A DNA stretch of 6,785 bases from Planctomycetota bacterium (GTDB lineage Bacteria > Planctomycetota > Phycisphaerae > UBA1845). This document shows positions 5,719-6,785 of this stretch, one piece after another (position 1 is the stretch's first letter; every line of letters begins with the position of its first letter). Below the pieces are notes generated by a model. It did not search any database, was not told where the DNA came from, and was given only the letters and a program-made list of their open reading frames with translations. Made by a program: the position numbers and the translations under genes. Location of the stretch: contig JADFIX010000091.1 in the NCBI GenBank assembly GCA_022566435.1, forward strand, positions 1-6,785, given 5' to 3'.

Positions 5719-6785
5719 ATGGAAACGAGGTTAAACAGGGCATTATTGGTCGTAACCGCGATCGGCGGGCTGGTTGTCGCCAGCGTCGCATTCGCGGATC
5801 CACTCATTCCGGGTAAAACGCGCTTCGGCGACGGTCCGCCGGCCACGCCCGCCCAAAACGGGCAAGCGCAAACGCAGGCTGCGGCGGGCGGTCGCGTCAG
5901 CGTGCTGGTGCACATGCAACCGGGCGCCGATCGCGGTCCGGTTCGTGGATTCGCAGCCGCTCAGGGCGGGCACGTCAAATATGAATACGACATCCTACCC
6001 AACGTGATCAACCTTCGTGGCATTCCGCAAGGCGCGCTGAACGCGCTCGCTGCGATACCGGGCGTTGCCAGGGTGGAGGAGGACCGCGAGGTTCACGCAC
6101 ACATGAACGACAGCACACCGCTGATTCGTGCCCTGCAAAGTCAGATCGCCGCGGCTGGGTTGTCGGCGGACGGTGCGGGCATACGTGTCTGCATCATCGA
6201 CTCCGGTATCGATAGCGATAGCGCGATGTATTCCACCCGGATCGACACCGCCGCGGGTTTCGACTTCGTCAACAACGACAACGATCCGGAGGACGACGCC
6301 GGGCACGGCTCGCACGTCGCCGGGACGGCCGTGGGTGGAGACACTCTCAGCGTCGATTTCGGCTGCGTTGGCTCGGAGCCCTTTCAGGGCATCGCGCCGC
6401 AGGCCACGCTCATTGGTATCAAGGTTCTCGGTGCCTCAGGAAGTGGTAGCTTCTCCGACGTGATCGCCGGAATCAACTACGGTGCGGATCAGTCGCCTTC
6501 CGGCGCGCGCTGCGACGTCATCAACATGAGTCTCGGTGCTGGGAGTTTTTCCGGAACCTGTGACGGCGATTCAGCGGCGGCGGCCTCCAACAACGCCGTC
6601 GACGCGGGCGTCGTGGTTGTCGCCTCTTCGGGCAACGATGGTTTCAACAATTCCATGGGTACACCGGCGTGCGGGTCGAAGGTCATCTCCGTGGGGCTGA
6701 CCTTCGATGATAGTTACCCGAGTTGCGAATTTCCCGGGCAGTCGAGCTTTTTCTGGTGCTTCAACCCTCCGGCGTGCACAAGCAG
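5719..6785 (+). CDS. Secreted subtilisin-like serine protease (S8), partial at 3' end
   Basis: Secreted peptidase of the subtilase family; 355 codons are visible and the gene continues past the right edge. Residues 1-26 are a Sec signal peptide: basic start (METRLNR), hydrophobic core LLVVTAIGGLVVASV, and AFA at 24-26 as a signal peptidase I site. A Pro/Gln/Ala-rich linker (about 28-57) precedes an I9-type propeptide (about 58-127, RVSVLVHMQPG through VARVEEDREV), which in this family acts as chaperone and inhibitor. The catalytic domain shows the Asp motif VCIIDSGID (D161), a Ca-binding-like DFVNNDNDPEDD, the His motif GHGSHVAGT (H196), GIAPQATLIGIKVL and the oxyanion SSGNDG (N306). The GTSMA serine motif is expected beyond the window. 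Eight cysteines within 158-353 are many for a subtilase and suggest disulfides in an oxidising environment. Downstream accessory domains cannot be judged. It has its own putative promoter, leader and strong ribosome site. Confidence 0.93.
   Translation, partial: METRLNRALLVVTAIGGLVVASVAFADPLIPGKTRFGDGPPATPAQNGQAQTQAAAGGRVSVLVHMQPGADRGPVRGFAAAQGGHVKYEYDILPNVINLRGIPQGALNALAAIPGVARVEEDREVHAHMNDSTPLIRALQSQIAAAGLSADGAGIRVCIIDSGIDSDSAMYSTRIDTAAGFDFVNNDNDPEDDAGHGSHVAGTAVGGDTLSVDFGCVGSEPFQGIAPQATLIGIKVLGASGSGSFSDVIAGINYGADQSPSGARCDVINMSLGAGSFSGTCDGDSAAAASNNAVDAGVVVVASSGNDGFNNSMGTPACGSKVISVGLTFDDSYPSCEFPGQSSFFWCFNPPACTS

Noticed and set aside
5704..5721. Resemblance of GAAGGAGATAT before the ATG to the T7 gene 10 leader used in expression vectors
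   Set aside because: The similarity is limited to the Shine-Dalgarno and a few AT bases. The surrounding sequence is continuous with a native signal-peptide gene, so vector contamination is not supported.

Overview
The window is GC-rich, densely coding bacterial chromosomal DNA. It carries three complete genes, one gene cut by the right edge, and two long intergenic regions full of structured repeats. Nothing in it fixes the taxon. The gene set (TrkA/TrkH potassium uptake, DprA, a secreted subtilase with a Sec signal peptide), the high GC and the palindromic intergenic repeats would suit a Planctomycetota-like or similar environmental bacterium, but that is a low-confidence guess.

Layout. 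From about 35 to 2916 (+) lies a translationally coupled pair: trkA (cytosolic nucleotide-binding regulatory subunit) and trkH (membrane K+ channel subunit), overlapping by ATGA. Together they form a Trk-type potassium uptake system. From 2917 to 3617 there is a 700-base gene-free region holding a terminator-like hairpin after trkH, then a block of REP-like palindromic repeats. The block contains a 118-base unit present twice in tandem, and a further paired palindrome in the opposite orientation. On the minus strand, converging on trkH, is dprA (3618-4781), which encodes the DNA-processing protein that loads RecA on incoming single-stranded DNA.

From 4782 to 5718 is the divergent intergenic region between dprA and a secreted protease gene. 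Its most notable content is a 291-base non-coding element (5018-5308). It has 21-base imperfect terminal inverted repeats (17/21 matches) and is flanked directly by the 8-base direct repeat ATTTTTTT. This is the architecture of a MITE, a non-autonomous transposable element. Inside it are several strong hairpins, one with a perfect 17-bp stem. To its right are a plausible sigma70-type promoter (TTGACA, 18 bases, TAGGAT), a structured leader of about 160 bases with two hairpins, and a strong Shine-Dalgarno sequence. These lead into an S8 subtilisin-family protease with signal peptide and I9-type propeptide (5719 to the right edge). The protease is truncated by the window before its catalytic serine.

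The genes are ordinary housekeeping or accessory types. The features most worth a second look are the MITE-like element, the REP-like palindrome block and the protease leader. No RNA gene, CRISPR array or defence system was recognised.
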